Assembly: GCA_029263125.1 (NCBI GenBank)
Contig: JAJCYD010000007.1
Span: 1-64,000, forward strand
Origin: Solirubrobacteraceae bacterium
GTDB lineage: Bacteria > Actinomycetota > Thermoleophilia > Solirubrobacterales > Solirubrobacteraceae
Length of the DNA: 64,000 nucleotides
Direction: 5' to 3'
The notes below the pieces were generated by a model. It ran no database searches and had not been told where the DNA came from. It worked only from the letters and a program-made list of their open reading frames with translations. Positions 49,155 to 57,600 of this stretch are shown here, one piece after another (positions within the stretch are counted from its first letter, which is position 1; the number at the start of each line of letters is the position of its first letter). Position numbers and translations under genes: made by a program.

Positions 49155-50215
49155 AGGGCCTGATCCTGTCCGGCGGCAAGGGCACGCGCCTGCGGCCGAT
49201 CACCCATACGAGCGCCAAGCAGCTGGTCCCGGTCGCCAACAAGCCCGTCCTCTTCTACGGCATCGAGGCGATGGTGCAGGCCGCCATCACCGAGATCGGG
49301 ATCATCATCGCGCCCGAGACCGGTGGCGAGATCCGCGAGGCCGTCGGCGACGGCAGTCGCTTCGGGGCTCAGATCACCTACGTCGAGCAGGACGAGCCAC
49401 TGGGGCTCGCGCATGCGGCGTTGACGGCCGAGGCCTTCCTCGACGGCGACTCGTTCGTCATGTACCTCGGTGACAACCTGCTCCAAGGCGGCATCACCGA
49501 GCTCGTCGAGGCCTTCGAATCCAGCGCGCCCGATGCGCTGATCCTGCTCACGCCCGTGCCCGATCCGCAGAATTTCGGTGTCGCCGAGCTCGCCGACGGG
49601 AGGGTCGTGCGGCTCGTCGAGAAGCCCGCCGAGCCGGCGACGGACCTCGCGCTCGTCGGGGTCTACATGTTCACCGCCGGCATCCACGACGCATCGCGCG
49701 CGATCGAACCGAGCCCGCGCGGCGAGCTGGAGATCACCGACGCCATCCAGCACCTCGTCGACGGCGGACTGCGCGTCGAGCCGCACATCGTCCGCGGCTG
49801 GTGGAAGGACACCGGGCGCCTGGACGACATGCTGGAGGCCAACCGCCTCGTGCTCGACCGCGTCGACCGGCGGATCGAGGGCGAGCTCGTGGACTCCCAA
49901 TGCGAGGGCCGCGTCGTCATCGAGGCGGGCGCCGTGCTGGAGCGCACGACCGTCCGCGGACCGGCGGTCATCGGCGCCGGGGCGCGCCTGACGGACTGCT
50001 ACGTCGGTCCGTACACGGCGATCGGCGAGGACTGCGTGATCTGCGAGGCCGAGGTGGAGCACTCGATCCTGCTGTCGGGCTGCACGGTCTCAAAGCTCGA
50101 AGGCCGGATGGAGTCCTCGCTGCTGGGACACAACGTGACGATCTCGCGCGGCACGCGTCAGCCCCGCGCCTACCGCTTCATGATCGGCGACAACAGCGAG
50201 ATCGGGATCCTGTGA
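49151..50215 (+). CDS. rmlA: Glucose-1-phosphate thymidylyltransferase (long RmlA2/StrD-like form)
   Basis: Makes dTDP-glucose, the first step in dTDP-deoxysugar synthesis. 354 residues, longer than classical RmlA (about 290). The nucleotidyltransferase domain begins GLILSGGKGTRLRPITHTSA with the conserved KQLVPVANKP and has YLGDNLLQGGI, VRLVEKPAEP and RGWWKDTGRLDDMLEAN. The C-terminal ~90 residues show hexapeptide repeats (GPAVIGAGARLTDCYVGPYT), a left-handed beta-helix typical of the StrD/Graorf27-type long enzymes, which often serve secondary metabolite or cell-surface sugars. Confidence 0.93.
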   Translation: MKGLILSGGKGTRLRPITHTSAKQLVPVANKPVLFYGIEAMVQAAITEIGIIIAPETGGEIREAVGDGSRFGAQITYVEQDEPLGLAHAALTAEAFLDGDSFVMYLGDNLLQGGITELVEAFESSAPDALILLTPVPDPQNFGVAELADGRVVRLVEKPAEPATDLALVGVYMFTAGIHDASRAIEPSPRGELEITDAIQHLVDGGLRVEPHIVRGWWKDTGRLDDMLEANRLVLDRVDRRIEGELVDSQCEGRVVIEAGAVLERTTVRGPAVIGAGARLTDCYVGPYTAIGEDCVICEAEVEHSILLSGCTVSKLEGRMESSLLGHNVTISRGTRQPRAYRFMIGDNSEIGIL

Positions 50216-51054
50216 GGCTGTTCGTCACGGGTGCCGGTGGGATGCTCGGGCGCGCGGTCGTGCAGGGCGCCGCGCGCGACGGTCACGGCGTGCTCGGCGC
50301 GGCGCGGCTGCACCTCGACGTCACCGATCGCGAGGCGGTCATGCGCAGGATCGGCGACGAGCAGCCCGAGGTGGTCATCAACTGCGCCGCGTATACCGAC
50401 GTCGACGGCGCCGAGAGCGACCCGCTGGCGGCGATGGCCGTCAATGACGCCGGGGCGGGCAACGTCGCCGCGGCCGCCGCGGCGGCCGGCGCGGCGATCA
50501 TCCACCTCTCCACCGACTACGTCTTCGACGGCTCCAAGCGCGGACCGTGGCTGGAGTCCGATCCGACCGGCCCGCTGGGCGCCTATGGCGAGAGCAAGCT
50601 CGCCGGCGAGCTCGCCGTCGCGGACGCCAACGCCAGCCACGCCATCGTGCGCACCGCCTGGCTGTTCGGCGCCGGCGCGAAGAACTTCGTCGACACGATG
50701 CTGGCGCTGGGCGACCAGCGCGAGGAGGTCTCAGTGGTCACCGACCAGATCGGCTGCCCGACATGGACGGGGCACCTCGCCGGCGCGCTCGTCGCCCTGG
50801 CGGCGCGTCCGCAGGACACCGGCATCCATCACATCGCGGGCGCCGGAGCGTGTTCGTGGAACGAGCTTGCGCAGGAGGTCTTCCAGCGCGCGGCGATCGA
50901 GTGCCGCGTGCTGCCCACGACGAGCGACGCCTTCCCGCGCCCCGCGGCGCGGCCGGCCAACAGCGTGCTCGCCAGCGAGCGGCCCGACCCGATCGTGCTG
51001 GCGCCCTGGCGGGTCGGGGTCGCCGAGTACCTCGCCAAGCGGGTGCCGGCATGA
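50212..51054 (+). CDS. rmlD: dTDP-4-dehydrorhamnose reductase
   Basis: Final step to dTDP-L-rhamnose. 280 residues. The NAD(P)-binding glycine motif is FVTGAGGMLGRAVVQGA; conserved segments are VINCAAYTDVDGAESDP, the Ser-Thr and Tyr-x3-Lys catalytic residues in HLSTDYVFDGSKRGPW and GAYGESKLAGE, and RTAWLFGAGAKNFVDTML. The GTG start overlaps the rmlA stop (GTGA) and the stop overlaps the rmlB ATG, so the three genes are translationally coupled. Confidence 0.94.
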   Translation: MRLFVTGAGGMLGRAVVQGAARDGHGVLGAARLHLDVTDREAVMRRIGDEQPEVVINCAAYTDVDGAESDPLAAMAVNDAGAGNVAAAAAAAGAAIIHLSTDYVFDGSKRGPWLESDPTGPLGAYGESKLAGELAVADANASHAIVRTAWLFGAGAKNFVDTMLALGDQREEVSVVTDQIGCPTWTGHLAGALVALAARPQDTGIHHIAGAGACSWNELAQEVFQRAAIECRVLPTTSDAFPRPAARPANSVLASERPDPIVLAPWRVGVAEYLAKRVPA

Positions 51055-52040
51055 GGCTGCTCGTCTGCGGCGGCGCCGGGTTCATCGGTTCGAACTTCGT
51101 GCGCGTGCGCCTGCGCGACCACGGTGACGAGATCGTCGTGCTGGACAAGCTGACCTACGCCGGGCGCCGCGAGAACCTCGCCGGCCTGGACGTGGGGTTC
51201 GTTCACGCCGGCATCGAGGACGCGCCCGCCGTCGCCGGGGCGATCGACGGCGTCGACGCGGTCGTGAACTTCGCGGCCGAGACGCACGTCGACCGCTCGA
51301 TCGCCGAGCCCGACGCGTTCGTCACGACGCACGCCGTCGGCACATGGGTGCTGTTGGAGGCGGCCCGCGCCGCGGGCGTGCGCTACCTGCAGGTCTCCAC
51401 CGACGAGGTCTACGGCTCGATCGAGGACGGCTCGTTCACCGAGAGCTCGCCGCTGGCGCCGTCCTCGCCCTACAGCGCGACGAAGGCCGGCGCGGATCTG
51501 CTCGTGTCCAGCTACTTCCACACGTTCAACCTGCCGACGCTGATCTGCCGCGGCTCCAACAACTACGGGCCCTACCAATACCCCGAGAAGCTCATCCCGC
51601 TGATGGTCCTCAACGCGTTGCACGGCGACCGGCTGCCCGTCTACGGCGACGGCATGCAGGTGCGCAACTGGCTCTACGTGGAGGACTTCGCGCGCGGGAT
51701 CGGCCACGTGCTCGAGCACGGCACGCCGGGCGAGGCCTACAACGTCGGTGGGCCGGACGAGTGCCCGAACATCGCGGTCGTCAAGCGGATCATCGAGCTG
51801 TGCGGCGCCGACGAGGGGCTGCTGGAGTACGTCACCGACCGCCCCGGTCACGACCGGCGCTACTCGCTGGGTTCGGAGAAGGTGCGGGCGCTGGGATGGG
51901 AGGCGCGCACGAACTTCGACGAGGGCCTCGAGCAGACGGTGGGCTGGTATCGCGACAACCCGGCGTGGTGGGAGCCGATCCGCTCGGGCGACTACCGCGA
52001 GTACTACGAGCGCCAGTACGGCTCGCGCCTGGAGGAGTAG
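51051..52040 (+). CDS. rmlB: dTDP-glucose 4,6-dehydratase
   Basis: Oxidises and dehydrates dTDP-glucose to the 4-keto-6-deoxy sugar. 329 residues. The N-terminus LLVCGGAGFIGSNFVRV binds NAD; NFAAETHVDRSI, QVSTDEVYGS with the Thr-Asp-Glu catalytic triad and PYSATKAGADLLVSSY with Tyr-x3-Lys follow. Later NNYGPYQYPEKLIPLM and NVGGPDECPNIAVVK are typical. Last gene of the rml operon; the epimerase gene rmlC is not present in the window. Confidence 0.95.
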   Translation: MRLLVCGGAGFIGSNFVRVRLRDHGDEIVVLDKLTYAGRRENLAGLDVGFVHAGIEDAPAVAGAIDGVDAVVNFAAETHVDRSIAEPDAFVTTHAVGTWVLLEAARAAGVRYLQVSTDEVYGSIEDGSFTESSPLAPSSPYSATKAGADLLVSSYFHTFNLPTLICRGSNNYGPYQYPEKLIPLMVLNALHGDRLPVYGDGMQVRNWLYVEDFARGIGHVLEHGTPGEAYNVGGPDECPNIAVVKRIIELCGADEGLLEYVTDRPGHDRRYSLGSEKVRALGWEARTNFDEGLEQTVGWYRDNPAWWEPIRSGDYREYYERQYGSRLEE

Positions 52041-52049
52041 CGGCGCGGG

Positions 52050-52463
52050 TCAGGAGGCTGCGCGCAGCGAGGCGATCTTCCAGGTCTGCCCGTCCTGCAC
52101 GAGGTCCAGCGTGTCGGTCTTCTTGCTCGACCCGCGCCCCGACGTGACCTTCGCGGTCGCCTTCTCGCCGCTGATGTTCACCTCGTCGACGGAGAGGTCG
52201 AACGTGTCGGCGTCGTCGAAGGCGTCTCCCACGGCGGTCGTGCAGTTCGTGCCCTGCTTCTTCAGCGTCGCCAGCAGCGCGCCGCTGAGCAGCGTCGTGC
52301 AGACCTTTCCGGCCTCGTCGGCTCGCGCCGCGGACTCCAGCCCCTCGACGGTCGCCGCGACCTTCTGCTGCTCGCCCTTGAACTCCTTGGCGGAGTCCGT
52401 CGCGGCGGCACCGCAGCCGGTGACCGCGAGCGTCAGCAGGCACAGGAGGATGGCGCTTCTCAC
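52050..52463 (-). CDS. Small secreted lipoprotein
   Basis: A 137-residue protein starting at GTG 52463. The signal sequence RSAILLCLLTLAVTGC has a lipobox ending in Cys 17. The mature part begins with a helix (AKEFKGEQQKVAATVEGLES), has two Cys residues that may form a disulfide, and ends in a strand region with a Trp (TLDLVQDGQTWKIASL), resembling lipoproteins with NTF2-like folds. No specific family is recognised. It converges on rmlB (10 nt between stops) and diverges from the TetR gene. Confidence 0.75.
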   Translation of the reverse strand: MRSAILLCLLTLAVTGCGAAATDSAKEFKGEQQKVAATVEGLESAARADEAGKVCTTLLSGALLATLKKQGTNCTTAVGDAFDDADTFDLSVDEVNISGEKATAKVTSGRGSSKKTDTLDLVQDGQTWKIASLRAAS

Positions 52464-52478
52464 GGCGGGGAGCCTATC

Positions 52479-52484
52479 TACACT
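52479..52484 (+). promoter_or_regulatory. -10 box before the TetR gene
   Basis: TACACT lies 9 nt before GTG 52494, in the 30-bp region that separates it from the divergent lipoprotein gene. Confidence 0.4.
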
Positions 52485-52493
52485 GCGTGCCTG

Positions 52494-53159
52494 GTGACTG
52501 AGCCCATGCCCGGCGCCCCAGTTCCCCGAGGTCGCCACGCACCGCCGCTGGAGGTGCGTCGTGTCGCGCAGCGCCGCCGCCTGTTCGAATCCGCGGCGAC
52601 GGTGTTCTCCCGTATGGGCTACGCGGATGCCAGCGCGGAGGCGATCAGCCGCGAGGCCGGCATGTCCAAGGCGACGTTCTATGAGCATTTCGACAACAAG
52701 GGGGATTGTCTCGTCGCCCTGTTCGGGTATGCGTCGCGATCGTTCGCGCAGGCGCTCGTGGGGGCATCACGCGGCAGTGGCATGGACTTCGCGGCCCGTC
52801 ACCGCGCGGGGCTGGCCGCGATCCTCGAGGGCATCGAGGCCAACCCGGCCATGGCGCAGGCGATGCTCGTCGAGACCGTGGGAGCCGGACCGCGGATCGC
52901 TGAGTTGCGCGACAACGCGCTGAGCGAGATCGCCGACGTGATGTACGAGCAGACCGTGCGAGCCGCCGAGCTCGGAGGAGGGCCCGCCTACGCCTCGGCG
53001 GACGATGCGTTCGCGATCGTCGGCGCCTCGTTCGAGCTGATCTCGCGCCAGCTTCGCACCGGGCACCCCGCGCGGGTGCGCGACCTTCAGCCGCTGATCG
53101 AGCGCCTGATCCTCGGCCTGCTCTCCCAGCCGCCCGACCGGCCCGACGGCGGCACGTGA
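52494..53159 (+). CDS. TetR-family transcriptional regulator
   Basis: A 221-residue regulator. The helix-turn-helix is in residues ~28-70: [20 protein letters not shown] then [20 protein letters not shown] followed by [10 protein letters not shown], a textbook TetR pattern. The C-terminal ligand-binding domain is variable; the ligand is unknown. GTG 52494 is chosen from the -10 spacing; ATG 52506 is possible. The stop overlaps the GTG of the uracil-DNA glycosylase gene by 4 nt, so the two are in one operon. Candidate targets are its own operon and the divergent lipoprotein. Confidence 0.9.
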   Translation: MTEPMPGAPVPRGRHAPPLEVRRVAQRRRLFESAATVFSRMGYADASAEAISREAGMSKATFYEHFDNKGDCLVALFGYASRSFAQALVGASRGSGMDFAARHRAGLAAILEGIEANPAMAQAMLVETVGAGPRIAELRDNALSEIADVMYEQTVRAAELGGGPAYASADDAFAIVGASFELISRQLRTGHPARVRDLQPLIERLILGLLSQPPDRPDGGT

Positions 53160-53866
53160 GCGCCGGGGCGCTCGGCGAGCTCGAAGCCCAGATCGTCGGC
53201 TGCCGGGCGTGCCCGCGACTGGTCGCGTGGCGCGAGCTGGTGGCGCGCGAGAAGCGCGCCGCGTTCGCCGGCGAGACGTACTGGGGCAGGCCGATCCCCG
53301 GCTTCGGCGACCCGGCTGCCCGCCTGCTGCTGCTGGGCCTGGCTCCGGCCGCGCACGGCGCCAACCGCACCGGCCGTGTCTTCACCGGCGATCGCTCCGG
53401 TGACTTCCTCTTCGCGGCGCTGCATCGCACGGGCTTTGCCAACCAGCCGACGTCGGTTCGGGCCGGCGACGGGCTGGCGCTGTGCGACGCGTGGATCACG
53501 GCGGCCGTGCGCTGCGCTCCGCCGGCCAACAAGCCCACTCCCGGCGAGCGCGACCGCTGCCTGCCGTTCGTCGTGCGCGAGCTCGAGCTGCTCGAGCGGG
53601 TCCGGGTGATCGTCTGTCTCGGTGCGTTCGCCTGGGATGCCGCGCTTCGCCTGCTGACTGCGGGCGGGGTCGATCCGCCGCGCCCGCGCCCGCGATTCGG
53701 GCACGGTGTCGAGGTCGCCCTCGACGGCGCGCCGGTGCTTGTGGGCTCCTTTCACCCCAGCCAGCAGAACACGTTCACCGGCCGGCTGACACCGGACATG
53801 CTCGACGCGGTGCTGGCCCGAGCGCGGACGCTGGCGGACGGGTCGCTGCCTGGCGAGCGTGTGTGA
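53156..53866 (+). CDS. Type 5 uracil-DNA glycosylase (UdgB family)
   Basis: A 236-residue DNA repair enzyme that excises uracil and other deaminated bases. The N-terminal [12 protein letters not shown] contains two Cys ligands of the 4Fe-4S cluster; others are in VRCAPP and DRCLPF. The catalytic motif 1 is [20 protein letters not shown], the family 5 version (Ala in place of the family 4 Glu), and motif 3 is [15 protein letters not shown] with the His. The GTG start overlaps the TetR stop. Length fits the family. Confidence 0.93.
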   Translation: MSAGALGELEAQIVGCRACPRLVAWRELVAREKRAAFAGETYWGRPIPGFGDPAARLLLLGLAPAAHGANRTGRVFTGDRSGDFLFAALHRTGFANQPTSVRAGDGLALCDAWITAAVRCAPPANKPTPGERDRCLPFVVRELELLERVRVIVCLGAFAWDAALRLLTAGGVDPPRPRPRFGHGVEVALDGAPVLVGSFHPSQQNTFTGRLTPDMLDAVLARARTLADGSLPGERV

Positions 53867-53909
53867 CCACTCCCACCCGTGGCTGGGCCCGGCGAGCCCT
53901 GCCTGCCGG

Positions 53910-54380
53910 TCAATCGACGTTTCCCGCGCCGGCGTAGGTCACCAGCCGGATCTCCTCGGCGGCGAACGCGTCGCTGGCGCGCGGTCCGCCGCTCTCGTCG
54001 GGTTCGACGGCGACGAGGGTGATCGTCACGGCATCGGCGTCCGCGCGGCGCACCGCATGCGTCACGCGCACGACCTTCGTCTGGGGCAGGCTCTGATGGG
54101 GCAGGCGAACGTCGTAGGCGTCGCTGAAGCGGTCTGACGGGTCGCAGTGGTCGTCGTCGCCGAAGCAGCCGCCGTGGCCGAAGACCGTGAAGCAGCCGGC
54201 GTAGCCGGCCTCGAGCGTCAGCGGCGTCTGCACGTCGGCATCGGGAGCGTCGACGAACACGCGCACCTCATGGGAGGGACCGGCGTGATCGACGCCGTAG
54301 ACGAGCAGCTCCGCGGTGGTCCACGCCGTGCCGTCCAGAGACGCCGGCACGGCGAGCGGATCGGAGACGAAGCGATGCAT
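53910..54380 (-). CDS. Beta-domain protein downstream of tyrosinase (polyphenol-oxidase C-terminal-like)
   Basis: A 156-residue soluble protein with beta-strand pattern. ELLVYGVDHAGPSHEVRVFV followed by DAPDADVQTP and AGYAGCFTVFGHGGCFGDDD resembles the C-terminal domain of longer tyrosinase/polyphenol oxidase proteins, where it covers the active site. The two Cys and the His in the GHGGCFGDDDHCD loop are notable. ATG 54380 overlaps the tyrosinase stop by one base, so both proteins are made together. It may act as a separate shielding, maturation or copper-transfer subunit; that role is inferred. Confidence 0.68.
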   Translation of the reverse strand: MHRFVSDPLAVPASLDGTAWTTAELLVYGVDHAGPSHEVRVFVDAPDADVQTPLTLEAGYAGCFTVFGHGGCFGDDDHCDPSDRFSDAYDVRLPHQSLPQTKVVRVTHAVRRADADAVTITLVAVEPDESGGPRASDAFAAEEIRLVTYAGAGNVD

Positions 54381-55198
54381 CAGCCCACCGCCTGCGAGGC
54401 GGTCGAGCTGGCGTAGTCATAGCCCAGCAAGGTGACGTCGAGCGTCTGAGCGACGTTCATCGCGAACGGCGGCAGCGCCTGGCTCCAGATCTCTGCCGGC
54501 GGCCCGGGGGTGCCGTGGCGGATCTGCCACAGCCGCCACAGGCGGTCGACCATCGCATGGTGCGCCCAGAAGATCGGATCAAAGCCCGACCACGGGACCG
54601 ATCCCATGTGACCGCCGGTCCAGACGTGCACCTGGCCGTGCAGCTCCTCCAGCGTGTTGTTGAAGGTCTGAAAGTCGCGGATCTCGATGAGGTCGGCGAC
54701 CTCCGAGGCTCGCGGAAGCCGCCGACCGCCGATCCCCGGGCGGCGCAGCGTGCTCGGACCCGGCGCCGGCTGGCCTCCCTGCGCGCCCTCCGCCAGCGCC
54801 TGCTCGGACACCGTGGCCGAGAACAGCGGGTTGGGCTCGCCGTCGTCGGTCTCGTCGTCGGCGAAGAGCTTCGGCAGCGCCCCGTTCTCATCCTCGGGCG
54901 TCGCCCAGTTCCACCACGCCAGCGTCGCGTCGGTCGCGCGGTCGCGCATCGCGCGTTCGAAGAAGTACAGAAACGCCCGGTGCCACGGCAGGAACAGCGG
55001 CGTGCCGTGCTGGCACTCGAAGGGCAGCGGCAGTCCGTGCTGGCCGGCGAAGCGCGCGTAGCTGCGCTCGTCGGCATCGCGCAGCGCCATCATGCCGGCG
55101 TAGGCCGCGCGGACGTCGCTCGCCTGGCCCGGCGTTAGGCGCTCGGCGTCGCGCCGGTAGCGGATCCGGGTGCTCGTGAGGACGCTCGTCGCGGCCAT
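54380..55198 (-). CDS. Tyrosinase family copper protein
   Basis: A 272-residue type 3 copper oxidase that hydroxylates phenols and oxidises catechols. The CuA site is spread over ARFAGQHGLPLPFECQHGTP with the third His in FLPWHRAFLYFFE; the CuB site is HGQVHVWTGGHMG with a third His in FDPIFWAHHAMVDRLW. No signal peptide is present. ATG 55198 lies 6 nt after a TATTCT -10 box. The enzyme lacks the long C-terminal domain of larger tyrosinases, but a similar domain is encoded by the next, overlapping gene. Confidence 0.93.
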   Translation of the reverse strand: MAATSVLTSTRIRYRRDAERLTPGQASDVRAAYAGMMALRDADERSYARFAGQHGLPLPFECQHGTPLFLPWHRAFLYFFERAMRDRATDATLAWWNWATPEDENGALPKLFADDETDDGEPNPLFSATVSEQALAEGAQGGQPAPGPSTLRRPGIGGRRLPRASEVADLIEIRDFQTFNNTLEELHGQVHVWTGGHMGSVPWSGFDPIFWAHHAMVDRLWRLWQIRHGTPGPPAEIWSQALPPFAMNVAQTLDVTLLGYDYASSTASQAVG

Positions 55199-55204
55199 GG
55201 GCCG

Positions 55205-55210
55205 AGAATA
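55205..55210 (-). promoter_or_regulatory. -10 box, leaderless promoter of the tyrosinase operon
   Basis: Reading leftwards TATTCT lies 6 nt before ATG 55198; no ribosome-binding site. Confidence 0.45.
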
Positions 55211-55486
55211 GACCCGGTCCGCACCGGGACGCAAGGACGGCGTGTTCCAGCCTGCCTGCGGTGACCGGCGGTGATATCGGGCTCGCGCGGCTGGGGTACG
55301 ATTCCACGCCACCGCTTCGCCCCCGCCGGCCGCCGATCTCGTCGAGATCGACCCCGGTGACGGCTCGGCGCAGGCCCGCCACTTCCGCCTGGACGACGAA
55401 GACGAGACGTCAGGTTGATCGCGTCCGGCGCAACGTCGGACTCTTGCGGGGGTTGATACGGAAGCGTCCGACCTGAAAGGCCCCGC

Positions 55487-56461
55487 GTGAGCTCCAAGAA
55501 CCTGACTTTCTGCCTTGCCCTCATCGTCCTCAGTGCGCTGATCGCGGTCCCGACCGCGTCCGCCAAGACCTCGATCCGGGTGGGCATCGGCGATCAGAGC
55601 CCGTTGATGTTCCAATCGTCCGCCTTCCAGGACCTGAACATCAAGCGCACGCGCTACTTCGTGCCCGCGGACATCATGCAGGATCGCGACGAGCGCCTGA
55701 AGGCCCGGAGGTTCGTCAAGGCGGCTCGCAAGGCGAAGGTCTCGACGCTGCTGCACATCTCCACGTCCGATCTGCGCGCCAAGCGCGGCAAGAGGCCCTC
55801 CACGCGCACCTATCGCCGCAACATCGGACGGATCGTCGCCTACTTCCGCAAGCTCGGGGTCCGCGACTTCGGGGCCTGGAACGAGGTCAACCACAAGACC
55901 CAGCCCACGTGGAACCACATCGGCCATGCCGTCTCGTACTTCAAGAGCATGTACCGGACCGTCAAGAAGCGCTGCAAGAGCTGCAAGGTCGTCGGGCTGG
56001 ACATCCTCGACCAGGCGGGCTCGGAGCGCTACATCACGAGCTTCTACAAGCGGTTGTCCTCGACCTGGCGCAAGCGCCTGAAGACCGTCGGCATCCACAA
56101 CTACTCCGACGTCAACCGCTCGCGCTCGAAGGGCACGGGCCGGATCATCCGCAGGGTGCGCCGCTACAACAAGAACACGAACTTCTGGTTCACCGAGACG
56201 GGCGCGCTGGCTGCCTTCCAGAAGAGCTTCCCGTTCTCTGAGCTTCGTCAGGCCGCGCGCATCCGCAACATGTTCAAGTACGCCAGGCGCTACGAGCGCT
56301 CGGGTGTGGACCGCATCTATTCCTACAACTGGTTTGGTGCCGAGGCCGACGACAGCTGCGACACGACCTGCAAGTTCGACGCCGGGCTCGTGCGCCCCGA
56401 CGGCACGCCGCGCCCGGCGTACTTCACCTTCAAGAGCGCCGCGAAACGCTACAAGCGCTGA
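55487..56461 (+). CDS. Secreted glycoside-hydrolase-like protein (TIM-barrel clan A type)
   Basis: A 324-residue exported protein starting at GTG 55487 (GAAAGG upstream). The signal peptide is FCLALIVLSALIAVPTASA. The mature protein shows barrel-like features of clan A glycosidases: DFGAWNEVNHKTQP with the Asn-Glu acid/base pair after strand 4 and NFWFTETGALAAFQ with the Glu nucleophile after strand 7. The sequence is unusually rich in Arg and Lys, suggesting interaction with an acidic cell wall polymer. The substrate is unknown; families such as GH5, GH39 or related groups are possible. Confidence 0.78.
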   Translation: MSSKNLTFCLALIVLSALIAVPTASAKTSIRVGIGDQSPLMFQSSAFQDLNIKRTRYFVPADIMQDRDERLKARRFVKAARKAKVSTLLHISTSDLRAKRGKRPSTRTYRRNIGRIVAYFRKLGVRDFGAWNEVNHKTQPTWNHIGHAVSYFKSMYRTVKKRCKSCKVVGLDILDQAGSERYITSFYKRLSSTWRKRLKTVGIHNYSDVNRSRSKGTGRIIRRVRRYNKNTNFWFTETGALAAFQKSFPFSELRQAARIRNMFKYARRYERSGVDRIYSYNWFGAEADDSCDTTCKFDAGLVRPDGTPRPAYFTFKSAAKRYKR

Positions 56462-56470
56462 CGGCCGGCG

Positions 56471-56803
56471 TCAGTGCGGCGGGGCTTGCACGAGCGGCAG
56501 CATCGCTCCGAGCCCCGAGATCTCCAGCACGCGCTCGATCTGGGGCTGTCCGCGCCAGATCGAGAGCGTGAAGCCCTCGGCTTCGGCGCGGGTGTTGGTC
56601 TGCGCCAGCGTTCGCAGACCGCTGGAGTCCATGAACGTCAGATCGCGAAGGTCGATGACGAGCGCCGTGCCGGGATCCCTCGTGGCCTCGGTGATCGCCT
56701 GCTCCAAGGCCGGCGTCGTGGAGATGTCCAGCTCGCCGACCGGGGCGAGCCTCGTCGATGCGCCATTGCGCACGACGTGGATGTCGAAGGACGGAATCGA
56801 CAT
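56471..56803 (-). CDS. STAS-domain anti-sigma factor antagonist
   Basis: A 110-residue STAS domain. The phosphorylation loop DLRDLTFMDSSGLRTLAQTN contains Asp-Ser-Ser at the conserved site. ATG 56803 is 6 nt after a TACACT -10 box. Unlike the pair at 36.2-36.9 kb it is not beside a phosphatase or kinase gene, so its partners must be encoded elsewhere. Converges on the glycosidase-like gene with 9 nt between stops. Confidence 0.9.
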   Translation of the reverse strand: MSIPSFDIHVVRNGASTRLAPVGELDISTTPALEQAITEATRDPGTALVIDLRDLTFMDSSGLRTLAQTNTRAEAEGFTLSIWRGQPQIERVLEISGLGAMLPLVQAPPH

Positions 56804-56809
56804 GGCGCG

Positions 56810-56815
56810 AGTGTA
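56810..56815 (-). promoter_or_regulatory. -10 box, leaderless promoter of the STAS gene
   Basis: Reading leftwards TACACT lies 6 nt before ATG 56803, just downstream of the NlpC/P60 gene stop; no ribosome-binding site. Confidence 0.45.
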
Positions 56816-56822
56816 GTGGGAG

Positions 56823-57539
56823 CTACAGCCCGGGAGGATGGCGGGCGACGTAGCCGCGGTCCCCGCGCATGGACTTCTGCCAGCGCGATCCGCTGACGCG
56901 CGTGCCGGACGTGTCAAATCGCACGCCGGCGACGACCATGAAGACATGGCCGGGGTTGGAGTAGATCGTGACCCACGTGCCCTTGCCAGGCGCGCCCCAG
57001 CCCATCAGCCGACCGGAGTCCAGCGGGGCGTCGAGCAGACCGGCGCGTGCCAGCGCGTAGGAGATCGAGCCGGAGCAGTCATAGCCCTTGTCCAGCCACT
57101 TGCCGTGGCCGCCGCCCCACAGGTAGGGCGTGCGAGCGATGTAGTTGCCCGCCTCGATGATGTCGCGGACCGCGCCGGGCGCTTCGATCGGCGGGAGGGC
57201 GATGCCGTTCTTCAGCACGTCGGCCTCACTGACGGCGGCGTCGCTCGTCGGCCCGTTGTCGCGCGTGGTCGCGCCCGGCGATCCCGTCGCCGATGCGGTT
57301 GGCGCGGGCGCGGCATCGTCGCCCCGCTGTTGCACGGGACGGTCGGCGGTTGCCGCGGTCTCGCCGGCCACGGGCTCGACGGCACGCGCGCTGGCGGTCT
57401 CCGGAAGCGCCGTCGCGCGCGGGGTCCTCGGGTCCGCGCCGGCGCCGTCAGATGGATCCTGCGCGGTGCCGCCGCAGGCGGCGATGGCGGCGGTGGCGAC
57501 TGCGACGAGCACGGACGACGGCAGGATCCCGCGAAGCAC
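56823..57539 (-). CDS. NlpC/P60-like lipoprotein, probable cell wall hydrolase
   Basis: A 238-residue protein starting at GTG 57539. The N-terminus ILPSSVLVAVATAAIAACGG looks like a lipoprotein signal ending at Cys. A Thr/Ala/Pro-rich low-complexity region spans residues ~25-105. The C-terminal domain contains YLWGGGHGKWLDKGYDCSGS with the catalytic Cys, then SYALARAGLL, and NPGHVFMVVAG with the His, the pattern of NlpC/P60 peptidoglycan endopeptidases. The third polar residue is not identified. Single gene downstream of copA, with 61 nt between. Confidence 0.8.
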   Translation of the reverse strand: MLRGILPSSVLVAVATAAIAACGGTAQDPSDGAGADPRTPRATALPETASARAVEPVAGETAATADRPVQQRGDDAAPAPTASATGSPGATTRDNGPTSDAAVSEADVLKNGIALPPIEAPGAVRDIIEAGNYIARTPYLWGGGHGKWLDKGYDCSGSISYALARAGLLDAPLDSGRLMGWGAPGKGTWVTIYSNPGHVFMVVAGVRFDTSGTRVSGSRWQKSMRGDRGYVARHPPGL

Positions 57540-57600
57540 GCCTCGCAGTATGGCGACGCGGCGCCCGGGCCGTGCATCGGCATCGACCGAACAGCCGTGG

